Shown piece by piece: positions 1 through 5,537 of a stretch of DNA of 7,269 nucleotides (the stretch's first letter is position 1; each line of letters opens with the position of its first letter). Origin of the DNA: DATJGR01 sp032124855. Its GTDB lineage: Bacteria > Pseudomonadota > Gammaproteobacteria > Pseudomonadales > Azotimanducaceae. The translations under genes and the position numbers were made by a program. The DNA lies in assembly GCA_032124855.1 (NCBI GenBank), contig JAQBCT010000172.1, forward strand, positions 1 through 7,269. The letters run 5' to 3'. A model generated the notes under the pieces. That model made no database searches. It was not told the DNA's origin and worked only from the letters and a program-made list of their open reading frames with translations.

Positions 1-29
1 CGCGGTGTGATTGCGTTTGCGCGTCAGGA

Positions 30-1505
30 TCAGGCCGGCACGGTGCGTCCCTTGGCCCAGTTGCGCAGCGAGGTGATGGCGTCGGAGCGCAACACCGACA
101 TGGGATAGGTGCGGTTGATCGCGGCCAGGACATCCGTATCGGTCACCGTTGTCTGGCGTGACGCCGTGAGATAGCGCGCTGAGACGATTGCCTGCTCGAT
201 TTCGGCGCCGGTGAAGCCGTCGCTCAGCTGCGCGAGTTGCTCGAGGTCGAACTGAACGGGATCGAGATCGCGCTTCGTCAGATGGATGCGGAAGATCTCG
301 CGTCGCGTCGCCAGATCCGGCAAGTCGACGAAGAAGATCTCGTCGACGCGGCCTTTGCGTACGAGCTCGGGTGGCAGCTCTGTGATGTCGTTGGAAGTTG
401 CAACGAGAAATACCGGTTTGGTGTTCTCGGCCATCCAGGTCAGCAGCGTCGCCAGCACCCGTTTGGACGTGGCGTTATCGGAATCGCCCGTGGCAATTCC
501 CTTTTCGATTTCGTCCATCCACAACACGCACGGCGCCATCAGCTCGGCCTGGTGCAGCGAGTTGCGCAGATTGCGCTCGGTTTCGCCGAAGAATTTGTTG
601 TACAGCGTGCCGAAATCCAGACGCAGCAGCGGCACCCCGAACAGTCCGGCCACAGCCTTGGCAGCCAGGCTCTTGCCGCTGCCTTGCACGCCAAGCAACA
701 ACACGCCCTTCGGGCGATCCTTGCTGCCGGGCTTGAGCAATTCATGCTGCCGCACCCGCAGCCATTGCTTCAGATTGTCGAGCCCGGCCACGTTGGCCAA
801 CGACTCCGTGTCGTGTTCGTAGTGCAGCACACCCTCGGCGTCGAGCAGGTCGAACTTCAACTTGTTGATTTCTGGGATATCGCTGTCGCTGATCATGCCG
901 TCGGCGAATACGGCGTGACGGATCAGCATCTGGGCATCGGAATGCGTCACCCCGCGCAGGTTGGCGATGAGTTTATCCAGCGTTTTGCTGTCGGTTTTGA
1001 CCTTGCGACCCTTGTTCACGCGCGCCCACTCCTGCGCCTGTTTGCGCACCATCGCCAGCAGCTCGTCGTCGCTGGGCAGCGTGAAGTTGAACGTGGCGGT
1101 GAGCCGGCCCAGTTCCTGAGGAATGGTCAGTGAATGACTCACCAGCACGATGGTGTTGTTCAACGTATCGTATTCGTGCGCGATATCCTTCAGCAGACGC
1201 ACCGTTTTCGGTTCACCCGTCAGATACGGATGGAAATCGCACAACGCGAACAACGCCGGTCCCGGCGATTTGAGAATGTGTGAAAGCGCTTCGTCGGGTT
1301 CTGCGTGCTTGATATTCGGTGGCGGGTCGCCCATGAGTTCAGTGCGGCGCAGGCCCTGCGTCACGCTCCATTCTGAGAAGGGCAGGCCGCGCGACATCGC
1401 AAACTGCAGAAGCAGCGCGAGTACGCGCCGTTCGTCGGGCGATTCGATGACCACGATCGGAATCTTGGTATCGAGGATGAGCCCCAGATCTTTGGTGTCT
1501 CGCAC
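30..1505 (-). CDS. Ycf46-like AAA+ ATPase
   Basis: Encodes a 491-residue AAA+ ATPase of the Ycf46-like type. It has a poorly conserved N-terminal half (about residues 1-230) and a complete C-terminal AAA module. Numbered from the GTG start, Walker A is GVQGSGKS (272-279), Walker B is VLWMDEIEK (327-335), sensor 1 is ATSND (369-373), the arginine-finger region is RKGRVDEIF (383-391), and the sensor-2 region is GFTGAEIEQ (430-438). The ELPPELVRKGR stretch is typical of this family. All catalytic elements are present, so it should hydrolyse ATP. The substrate is unknown; in cyanobacteria the family has been linked to inorganic carbon use, which need not apply here. The frame stays open to an ATG-like start at 1610, but that start would lie inside the divergent HIT gene. 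The GTG at 1505 has a near-perfect Shine-Dalgarno and the protein becomes family-like (IPIVVIESPDE) just after it. From memory, the Pseudomonas aeruginosa neighbour PA0657 is also a probable ATPase. Confidence 0.9.
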   Translation of the reverse strand: MRDTKDLGLILDTKIPIVVIESPDERRVLALLLQFAMSRGLPFSEWSVTQGLRRTELMGDPPPNIKHAEPDEALSHILKSPGPALFALCDFHPYLTGEPKTVRLLKDIAHEYDTLNNTIVLVSHSLTIPQELGRLTATFNFTLPSDDELLAMVRKQAQEWARVNKGRKVKTDSKTLDKLIANLRGVTHSDAQMLIRHAVFADGMISDSDIPEINKLKFDLLDAEGVLHYEHDTESLANVAGLDNLKQWLRVRQHELLKPGSKDRPKGVLLLGVQGSGKSLAAKAVAGLFGVPLLRLDFGTLYNKFFGETERNLRNSLHQAELMAPCVLWMDEIEKGIATGDSDNATSKRVLATLLTWMAENTKPVFLVATSNDITELPPELVRKGRVDEIFFVDLPDLATRREIFRIHLTKRDLDPVQFDLEQLAQLSDGFTGAEIEQAIVSARYLTASRQTTVTDTDVLAAINRTYPMSVLRSDAITSLRNWAKGRTVPA

Positions 1506-1509
1506 GCAG

Positions 1510-1516
1510 CCTCCTT
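1510..1516 (-). promoter_or_regulatory. Shine-Dalgarno of the AAA ATPase gene
   Basis: Read on the minus strand this is AAGGAGG, followed by four bases (CTGC) and the GTG at 1505. It is nearly the full anti-16S complement and decides the start codon: it makes the longer frame beginning at 1610 unlikely. Confidence 0.75.
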
Positions 1517-1576
1517 GCTTTATGCAGTTCACACGATCCGCTACAGTGACCGCGCCGTCGACCCCTGAGGCCACTC

Positions 1577-1921
1577 GTGGACCGGAACTGTCTTTTCTGC
1601 AAGATCGCAACGCATGAACTTGCGGGCGATATCGTATTCGAGGATGGCGACATTCTCGCGTTCAACGACATCTCGCCGCAGGCGCCCACGCACGTGCTCA
1701 TTATTCCGAAACGCCATGTGGCCACCGTGAACGACTTGGCAGATGCCGATGTGGACATCATGGGCCGCCTGGTGCTGCGGGCACGCGCAATCGCTGCGCA
1801 ACGCGGCATCGCTGAGGGCGGCTACCGGCTGATTTTCAACTGCAACGCAGAAGGCGGCCAGACGGTCTTTCATGTGCATCTGCACCTGCTGGGTGGTCGG
1901 CAACTGCGGGCGCTGGGCTGA
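1577..1921 (+). CDS. HIT-family (histidine triad) nucleotide-binding protein, HinT-like
   Basis: A 114-residue histidine-triad protein, close to the usual length of HinT (about 115-120). HinT-type enzymes hydrolyse purine nucleoside phosphoramidates and aminoacyl-adenylates in the cytoplasm. The triad HVHLHLL is at 99-105, with His101 as the expected nucleophile. The N-terminus carries CLFCKI (Cys5 and Cys8), the zinc-binding pair seen in many family members. The core DISPQAPTHVLIIPKRH (31-47) and the EGGYRLIFN segment (80-88) are characteristic. Translation starts at a GTG six bases after GAGG (1567-1570). The stop codon shares one base with the coq7 start (TGATG), which points to translational coupling. 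The short C-terminus (GGRQLRALG) is normal or slightly short for the family. The HIT-coq7 pair is also found in Pseudomonas (PA0656-PA0655, from memory). The gene is divergent from the AAA ATPase gene, with 71 bases between the two starts. Confidence 0.95.
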   Translation: MDRNCLFCKIATHELAGDIVFEDGDILAFNDISPQAPTHVLIIPKRHVATVNDLADADVDIMGRLVLRARAIAAQRGIAEGGYRLIFNCNAEGGQTVFHVHLHLLGGRQLRALG

Positions 1922-2556
1922 TGGCACGGGAATCGATCTTCGATCTTGCGGTGCTGGCAGCCGATCGCGTGCTGCAGACGCTGGCGGGCACGCGCGCGGC
2001 GGAGCGTCCGTCTCCAGCGCAGGGTGTGGCGGCGGGAGAAATGGCGCCCGAACAGCGCGAGCACGCGGCCGGTCTGATGCGGGTCAATCATGCCGGTGAG
2101 ATATGCGCACAGGCGTTGTATGAGGGCCAGGCGCTGGTGGCGCGGCAACCCCGCGTGCGCGATTCGCTGCTGGCCGCGGCCCGTGAGGAAGAAGATCACC
2201 TCGCGTGGTGCGGGCAACGGCTGGAGGAACTGGACAGCGCACCGAGCGTGCTCAACCCGCTGTGGTATGGCATGTCGTTCGCATTAGGCGCCGTGACCGG
2301 ACTGCTGGGCGACAAGGTCAGCCTGGGCTTTGTCGCAGCCACGGAGGATCAGGTCTGCCGGCACTTGGAGCGACATCTGACCGAACTGCCAGCAACCGAC
2401 GGGCGCAGTCGAGCCATCGTCAGCCAGATGCACGCCGATGAGGCGCGTCACGGCACCCAGGCGCTGCAGGCCGGTGGCGCCGAGTTTCCACAGCCTGTAA
2501 AGGACGCGATGACGCTGATCTCGACCGTCATGACGGCCGCCTCGTACCGCGTTTAG
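1921..2556 (+). CDS. coq7: Coq7, 3-demethoxyubiquinol 3-hydroxylase (2-polyprenyl-3-methyl-6-methoxy-1,4-benzoquinone monooxygenase)
   Basis: A 211-residue diiron hydroxylase that carries out the penultimate step of ubiquinone synthesis, the hydroxylation of demethoxyubiquinol, at the inner face of the cytoplasmic membrane. The ligand set is complete: Glu60 in MRVNHAGE (53-60), Glu90 and His93 in EEEDH (89-93), Glu142 in ATEDQV (140-145), and Glu174 and His177 in DEARH (173-177). The hydrophobic stretch around 115-140 (FALGAVTGLLGDKVSLGF) is the membrane-contact region of the family. The length matches bacterial Coq7 proteins. It starts at the ATG that overlaps the stop of the HIT gene by one base. 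There is no strong Shine-Dalgarno, so translation probably depends on coupling. Having Coq7 rather than the flavin enzyme UbiF is usual in Pseudomonas-like and several other proteobacterial lineages. Confidence 0.97.
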   Translation: MARESIFDLAVLAADRVLQTLAGTRAAERPSPAQGVAAGEMAPEQREHAAGLMRVNHAGEICAQALYEGQALVARQPRVRDSLLAAAREEEDHLAWCGQRLEELDSAPSVLNPLWYGMSFALGAVTGLLGDKVSLGFVAATEDQVCRHLERHLTELPATDGRSRAIVSQMHADEARHGTQALQAGGAEFPQPVKDAMTLISTVMTAASYRV

Positions 2557-2564
2557 GGCGGGGC

Positions 2565-2585
2565 AAATGGTGCCAGGCACCTTTT
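2565..2585 (+). terminator. Short palindrome with T-run after coq7 (terminator-like)
   Basis: GGTGCC (2569-2574), a single A, then GGCACC (2576-2581) followed by TTTT (2582-2585), preceded by AAAT. As RNA the usable hairpin is GGTGC-CAG-GCACC. It starts 12 bases after the coq7 stop and ends 6 bases before the stop of the convergent OsmC gene, the right place for a terminator of the HIT-coq7 operon. The stem is short and the T-run has only four bases, so termination may be weak. It could instead be one copy of a dispersed palindromic repeat. Confidence 0.5.
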
Positions 2586-2591
2586 GGCGCG

Positions 2592-3017
2592 TTAGTTGCC
2601 GCTCTGCAGAATCTCGAAGTCGTGGCTGATCTCCACGCCGCCGCGTTCCAGCATCAGTGACGCCGAGCAATATTTCGTCGCCGACAGCTCAACCGCCCGT
2701 TGCACGTGGTTCGCCTTCAGATTGCGCCCGGTGACGACGAAGTGAATGTGAATGTGCGTGAATACGGCCGGCGTGGTGGATGCGCGTTGCGCTGTTAACT
2801 GCGTCACACAATCTGTGACGTCCTGACGAGATTTCTTCAGGATGTCGATGACATCGAAGGATGTACATCCACCCAGTCCAATCAATACCATTTCCATTGG
2901 CCGCACACCGCGATTGTTGCCGCCGTGATCAGGTGGTCCATCCATGAAGAGTGTGTGTCCGCTGTCTGAATGAGCAACGAACATGGCGTCTTTGACCCAG
3001 GAAATATTGGCCTTCAT
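2592..3017 (-). CDS. OsmC-family protein, YhfA-like
   Basis: A 141-residue OsmC-fold protein. Its sequence follows Escherichia coli YhfA closely: PMEMVLIGLGGC (40-51), KKSRQDVTDC (61-70), FTHIHIHFVVTGR (86-98) and LSATKYCSASLMLE (111-124). The two redox cysteines of the OsmC/Ohr superfamily are present: Cys51 after the double glycine and Cys117 in KYCS. Members of the superfamily reduce organic hydroperoxides through these cysteines, but the physiological role of the YhfA branch is not established, so peroxidase activity is an inference. The ATG at 3017 is preceded by a modest GAGAG. The gene is divergent from crp, the same arrangement as yhfA-crp in E. coli and PA0653-vfr in Pseudomonas (from memory), which supports orthology. 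A slightly longer linker at 27-38 (GPPDHGGNNRGV) is the only visible difference from YhfA. Confidence 0.93.
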   Translation of the reverse strand: MKANISWVKDAMFVAHSDSGHTLFMDGPPDHGGNNRGVRPMEMVLIGLGGCTSFDVIDILKKSRQDVTDCVTQLTAQRASTTPAVFTHIHIHFVVTGRNLKANHVQRAVELSATKYCSASLMLERGGVEISHDFEILQSGN

Positions 3018-3093
3018 ATCACTCTCAGCGTGGTGGTTGCGTGACCGTATCGTGGCGAAACATGTTAACTCCGACCGTTGGTTCCCCCAAACT

Positions 3094-3119
3094 GTGCCAC
3101 TCGTCGTGCCGCACTCGTC
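3094..3119 (+). repeat. Imperfect tandem repeat upstream of crp
   Basis: GTGCCACTCGTC (3094-3105) is followed directly by GTGCCGCACTCGTC (3106-3119). The second unit differs only by an extra GC. A third partial GTGCC follows in GGCTGTGCCAG near 3131-3141. It lies 65-90 bases before the crp start, where a regulator could bind, but the repeat is short and may be chance. Confidence 0.35.
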
Positions 3120-3170
3120 TACCTGTTCACGGCTGTGCCAGAGTCCAATTCGTCAGGCAGGTCAACACGA

Positions 3171-3175
3171 AGGAG
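3171..3175 (+). promoter_or_regulatory. Shine-Dalgarno of crp
   Basis: AGGAG, eight bases before the ATG at 3184, with a further GGAA close to the start. None of the internal in-frame ATG codons (3211, 3217, 3220, 3235) has a comparable site, so the longer protein with its N-terminal extension is favoured. Confidence 0.6.
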
Positions 3176-3183
3176 CGTAGGAA

Positions 3184-3882
3184 ATGCTTGCAGTGAAAAG
3201 TTCTCAGCCGATGGGCATGATGGCGAGACGGCCGATGGTGAAGGGATACCAGCACAGCGTGGACGGTTCGGAACACAGCCACCTGGAAGCGTTTCTAACG
3301 GCGGCGCACCGCCGCAAGTATCCTGCGAAGAGCACGCTGATTTATGCGGGCGACAAATCGGATTCCATTTACTACATCACGAAGGGTGCCGTCACCGTGC
3401 TGGTGGAGGATGAATCTGGCCGCGAGATCATCGTCGCGTATCTGAACAAAGGTGATTTCTTCGGCGAGATGCCGCTGTTCGCCGACGATACGCCCCGCTC
3501 TGCGTGGGTGAAGGCGAAGACAGAGTGTGAAGTCGCCGAACTGTCCTATCCGAAATTCAAGGAACTGGCAGAGAAACACACCGAACTGCTCTACGCGGTT
3601 GGCCGGCAGATGGCGGAACGCATGCGCCGTACCACTCAGAAGGTGAGTGACCTCGCTTTCCTCGATGTCACCGGTCGCGTTGCGCGCACATTGCTGGATC
3701 TCACGCGCCAACCCGATGCCATGACCCATCCGGATGGCATGCAGATCAAAATTACCCGTCAGGAAATCGGCCGCATCGTAGGCTGTTCCCGCGAGATGGT
3801 GGGCCGGGTTCTCAAGACGCTGGTCGAGCAGGGTCTCGTGTCAGTCAAAGGTAAAACGATGGTGGTGTACGGGACGCGATAA
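3184..3882 (+). CDS. crp: CRP/Vfr-type cyclic AMP receptor transcription factor
   Basis: A 232-residue global regulator of the CRP family, clearly closer to Pseudomonas Vfr than to Xanthomonas Clp. The cyclic-nucleotide domain spans about 35-150: the phosphate-binding cassette reads FFGEMPLF (92-99) with Gly94 and Glu95, and Arg105-Ser106 in RSAWVKAK match E. coli Arg82-Ser83. The dimer helix carries Thr150-Thr151, where E. coli has Thr127-Ser128, so cAMP binding is expected. FLDVTGRVARTLLDL (159-173) forms the hinge. The helix-turn-helix is at 191-213, with recognition-helix residues Arg203, Glu204 and Arg208 as in CRP, predicting TGTGA-type sites. About 18-20 residues are added at the N-terminus relative to Vfr (214 residues); this extension contains five Met and shows no known motif. 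Pro97 replaces the usual small residue in the GELGLF cassette. It is divergent from the OsmC gene and ends before a strong terminator. The symbol vfr would be equally fitting. Confidence 0.95.
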   Translation: MLAVKSSQPMGMMARRPMVKGYQHSVDGSEHSHLEAFLTAAHRRKYPAKSTLIYAGDKSDSIYYITKGAVTVLVEDESGREIIVAYLNKGDFFGEMPLFADDTPRSAWVKAKTECEVAELSYPKFKELAEKHTELLYAVGRQMAERMRRTTQKVSDLAFLDVTGRVARTLLDLTRQPDAMTHPDGMQIKITRQEIGRIVGCSREMVGRVLKTLVEQGLVSVKGKTMVVYGTR

Positions 3883-3905
3883 GCGCATTCCCGTCCCTCG
3901 ATGAC

Positions 3906-3932
3906 AAAAAGGTCCGCATTGCGGGCCTTTTT
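3906..3932 (+). terminator. Rho-independent terminator after crp (bidirectional)
   Basis: AAAAAGGTCCGC (3906-3917), loop ATT (3918-3920), GCGGGCCTTTTT (3921-3932). The arms pair over their full length with one T-G wobble. The A-run on one side and the T-run on the other make it symmetrical, so it can end transcripts from crp (rightward) and from the convergent kinase-like gene (leftward; its stop is at 3936-3938). Confidence 0.93.
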
Positions 3933-3935
3933 CTC

Positions 3936-4463
3936 TTAGACATCCAGGACGTTGACAATGCGTGTCGCCGCTTCGGCCGGCGTGCATTGGCTGGTGTCGA
4001 TCTTCACGGCGGCAGTGGGCATTGGCGGGACGAGAAACGCCCCCTGATCGCGTACCTTGCGATAGGCCTCCACGCTGGAAATCTTATTCAGCGCTTTGCG
4101 GTCGGGATTGGCGAGGCGCCGTTCAATTTCCGCTTCGGGACACGTCAGCTCAGCGAACACCAGGTCGCCGCCGAGGCGTTCGATCACAACACACGCGTGT
4201 GAAATGAACGACGTGCGAATGGTCGCCTGCGGCGTGAACGTAAAAACCAGCGATCGATTGACGTGCACGGCCTCGCGCAACACTTCGGTCCATGCCCATT
4301 CACGAATCCGGATGTACGGGCGCATGTTGCTGTCGAATACCGCGTTCACCAGGTCCACCGCCAGATGGTCCGGAAACAGTTTGAATCCGGTCAAATTGGC
4401 GACCTCGCGGGCCACGGTGAGTTTGCCGGACGCGGTGGGACCAAAGATGAAACAGACTTGCAC
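3936..4463 (-). CDS. Small P-loop kinase-like protein (shikimate kinase / AAA_33-like)
   Basis: A 175-residue nucleotide-binding protein with the P-loop at the very N-terminus: GPTASGKLT (8-16). Leu follows the Lys where Ser/Thr is usual and Thr comes next, a variant seen in small orphan kinases of the form GPxAxGKLT. Next come FPDHLAVDLVNAVFD (30-44), an aromatic segment REWAWTE (54-60), a beta-strand with NRSLVFTFT (69-77), and a lid-like region ERRLANPDRKALNKISS (114-130) with several basic residues. The C-terminus has VKIDTSQCTPAEAATRI (153-169), as in related small kinases. This suggests phosphotransfer to an unknown small molecule or an adenylate-kinase-like activity; the substrate cannot be named. 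It starts at a GTG with AGGAA five bases upstream (4469-4473). It is convergent with crp. The remnant of an SRPBCC gene lies upstream on the same strand, so the kinase gene may once have been the downstream partner of that gene. Confidence 0.8.
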   Translation of the reverse strand: MQVCFIFGPTASGKLTVAREVANLTGFKLFPDHLAVDLVNAVFDSNMRPYIRIREWAWTEVLREAVHVNRSLVFTFTPQATIRTSFISHACVVIERLGGDLVFAELTCPEAEIERRLANPDRKALNKISSVEAYRKVRDQGAFLVPPMPTAAVKIDTSQCTPAEAATRIVNVLDV

Positions 4464-4820
4464 AGAGCTTCCTCGATGATGGGCGGAACAGGGCGCGCGC
4501 TATGGTCGCGCGGTCGCGCAGAAAAAGCACGTCGCCCCGGCTATTCTGCTTGCTCCGGTCGTCCGGATTCGACGCAGCGCAGTAGTCGCTGCAATTGACC
4601 ACCTTGAACACGGTTCACCGGTTCTGCGCACTGCTCGAGTCCTTCTGGTGCGTAACCGCCCACAGCGTAGGTGTACGACAGGCGCGTCCCGCCCCCTGAT
4701 CATTCAGGGTGAACGTCATGCTGCCGTTCACGACCATGCCCTGCAGCCGCGCTGTTGCGCGCATGGCAACGCACCGGGCCGTTGATCTAGTATCGATGCG
4801 CACCGGCAAAGGAGAGCCTC
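4464..4820. other. Gene-poor stretch between the kinase-like gene and the membrane-protein operon
   Basis: These 357 bases contain no intact gene. Most of the stretch is a minus-strand pseudogene fragment (4541 to about 4767). The 77 bases from 4464 to 4540 hold the kinase ribosome-binding site and otherwise a GC-rich tract with no clear promoter. The bases 4768-4820 must form the leader of the plus-strand membrane-protein gene. TAGTAT (4788-4793) is a possible -10 box there, with only a poor -35 partner. Confidence 0.6.
4541..4767 (-). pseudogene. C-terminal remnant of an SRPBCC (AHSA1/polyketide cyclase-like) gene, frameshifted
   Basis: Read on the minus strand, the frame gives LQGMVVNGSMTFTLNDQGAG down to about 4687. 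It then becomes meaningless in that frame, but one frame over it continues from 4684 as RLSYTYAVGGYAPEGLEQ, then EPVNRV, QLQRLL and VESGRPEQAE, ending at a TAG (4541-4543). Joined, this is the C-terminal part of an SRPBCC-fold protein, where G-M-x-V-x-G-x-M-T-F, GAGTRL-type turns and Y-x-V-G-G-Y are characteristic. The junction GGACGCGCC would restore G-T-R-L if one base were added, so a single-base deletion around 4685-4688 explains the break. The N-terminal half (roughly 80-100 residues) is absent, because the divergent gene starts at 4821 and the sequence above about 4767 no longer resembles the family. It is therefore a true truncated relic even if the frameshift were a read error. Family assignment rests on recognising the motif pattern. 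Confidence 0.75.
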
Positions 4821-5537
4821 ATGTCTGATCTATATCAACCACCTGGCGACGACACAAACGCGACCGATCCGTCACCCTCACGAGGTGACTCGGTCGAGCG
4901 GGCGCTGGCAGGCGACTTCGATTTTGACCCGCTCGAAGTCCTCAAGCAGGCATGGCAGCTCACCGATGGCGTGAAGCTGATTCTGCTTGTTGGCATGTTC
5001 GCAGTCGCGATCGGCAGCATTGTCGCTCAAGCGGTGGTCGGATTCGTCGCATCAGGTCCGCTGATGGCGGGATTGCTGGGGACGTTGCTGCAGCTGATCG
5101 TCGTGGGGCCCATTTATGGCGGGATGTTGATCGTCGCGCTTCGGCAGGCGACCGGTCAGCGCATTGCGATGGACGATCTGTGGAGTCAGTTCAGCAAAGC
5201 CGCACCCATCATCTTCGTGATCGTGTTGTCGAATCTGCTCGTGATCACCGGATTCATCTTGCTGATTCTGCCGGGCATCTACCTGTCGGTGGCATATGTG
5301 CTGGCGCTGCCGCTGGTGGTCGACCGTGGCATGGCGCCGTGGCAGGCGCTCGAGACGTCGCGCAAGGTAATCACCAAGTGCTGGTGGCGCATGGCGTTCA
5401 CGTGGCTGCTGTGCGTGCTGATCATCATCGTCGGCGCACTGCCATTGCTGATTCCGCTGATCTGGATCCTGCCCATGGTGGTGCTGGTGATTGCAGTCGT
5501 GTACCGCAACCTGTTCGGCGTCGCCAGCAGCGCTTGA
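4821..5537 (+). CDS. Multi-pass inner-membrane protein (DUF975 / GPDPase membrane-domain-like)
   Basis: A 238-residue integral membrane protein of unknown function. The N-terminal 35 residues are polar and acidic (MSDLYQPPGDD...) and probably cytoplasmic. FDFDPLEVLKQAWQLTDG (33-50) is an amphipathic lead-in. Hydrophobic segments follow at about 51-77, 83-108, 128-150, 152-167, 191-206 and 207-228. The signature is LILPGIYLSVAYVLALPLVVDRG (148-170), then PWQALETSRKVITKCWWR (173-190). This pattern occurs in a broad group of membrane proteins related to DUF975 and to the membrane part of glycerophosphodiester phosphodiesterases, none with a firm function here. There is no signal peptide and no catalytic motif. 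The ATG has an excellent ribosome-binding site (AAAGGAG at 4808-4814, six bases before the start). Its stop overlaps the proposed TTG of the RDD gene by four bases, so the two are probably co-translated and may act together in the membrane. Confidence 0.85.
   Translation: MSDLYQPPGDDTNATDPSPSRGDSVERALAGDFDFDPLEVLKQAWQLTDGVKLILLVGMFAVAIGSIVAQAVVGFVASGPLMAGLLGTLLQLIVVGPIYGGMLIVALRQATGQRIAMDDLWSQFSKAAPIIFVIVLSNLLVITGFILLILPGIYLSVAYVLALPLVVDRGMAPWQALETSRKVITKCWWRMAFTWLLCVLIIIVGALPLLIPLIWILPMVVLVIAVVYRNLFGVASSA

Larger units (their letters stand above)
3018..3183. promoter_or_regulatory. Divergent intergenic region between OsmC and crp
   Basis: These 166 bases must hold the promoters of both the OsmC gene (leftward) and crp (rightward). 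I see no convincing -35/-10 pair and no TGTGA-N6-TCACA operator, so autoregulation by the CRP protein cannot be claimed from this sequence. The only repeated element is a pair of related units at 3094-3119. Confidence 0.5.

Noticed and set aside
237..1133. Long plus-strand open frame of about 300 codons across the AAA ATPase gene
   Set aside because: It is antisense to a gene with intact Walker, sensor and arginine-finger motifs. Its own translation is a His/Gln/Arg-rich composition without domains, typical of a GC-rich shadow frame.
1506..1610. N-terminal extension of the AAA ATPase to 1610
   Set aside because: It would overlap the start of the divergent HIT gene and has no family-like sequence. 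The GTG at 1505 has an AAGGAGG ribosome-binding site.
2802..2820. Perfect inverted repeat CGTCACA-N5-TGTGACG, suggestive of a CRP site
   Set aside because: The half-sites are in the wrong order (TCACA then TGTGA instead of TGTGA-N6-TCACA), and the repeat lies well inside the OsmC coding region, where it encodes the conserved stretch DVTDCVTQ.
4694..4709. Hairpin CCCTGA-TCAT-TCAGGG as a terminator
   Set aside because: No T-run follows on either strand, and the bases belong to the conserved LNDQGAG part of the SRPBCC remnant, so the symmetry is probably accidental.
4615..4809. Minus-strand open frame of 64 codons as a small intact gene
   Set aside because: Only its middle part resembles a protein family (SRPBCC), the beginning is unlike the family, and the end is out of frame relative to the continuing similarity. 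It is part of the pseudogene.
4952..5533. Upstream extension of the RDD frame to an ATG at 4952
   Set aside because: This part is out of frame with the clear DUF975-like membrane gene and translates to Arg/His-rich sequence. The RDD domain needs no such extension.
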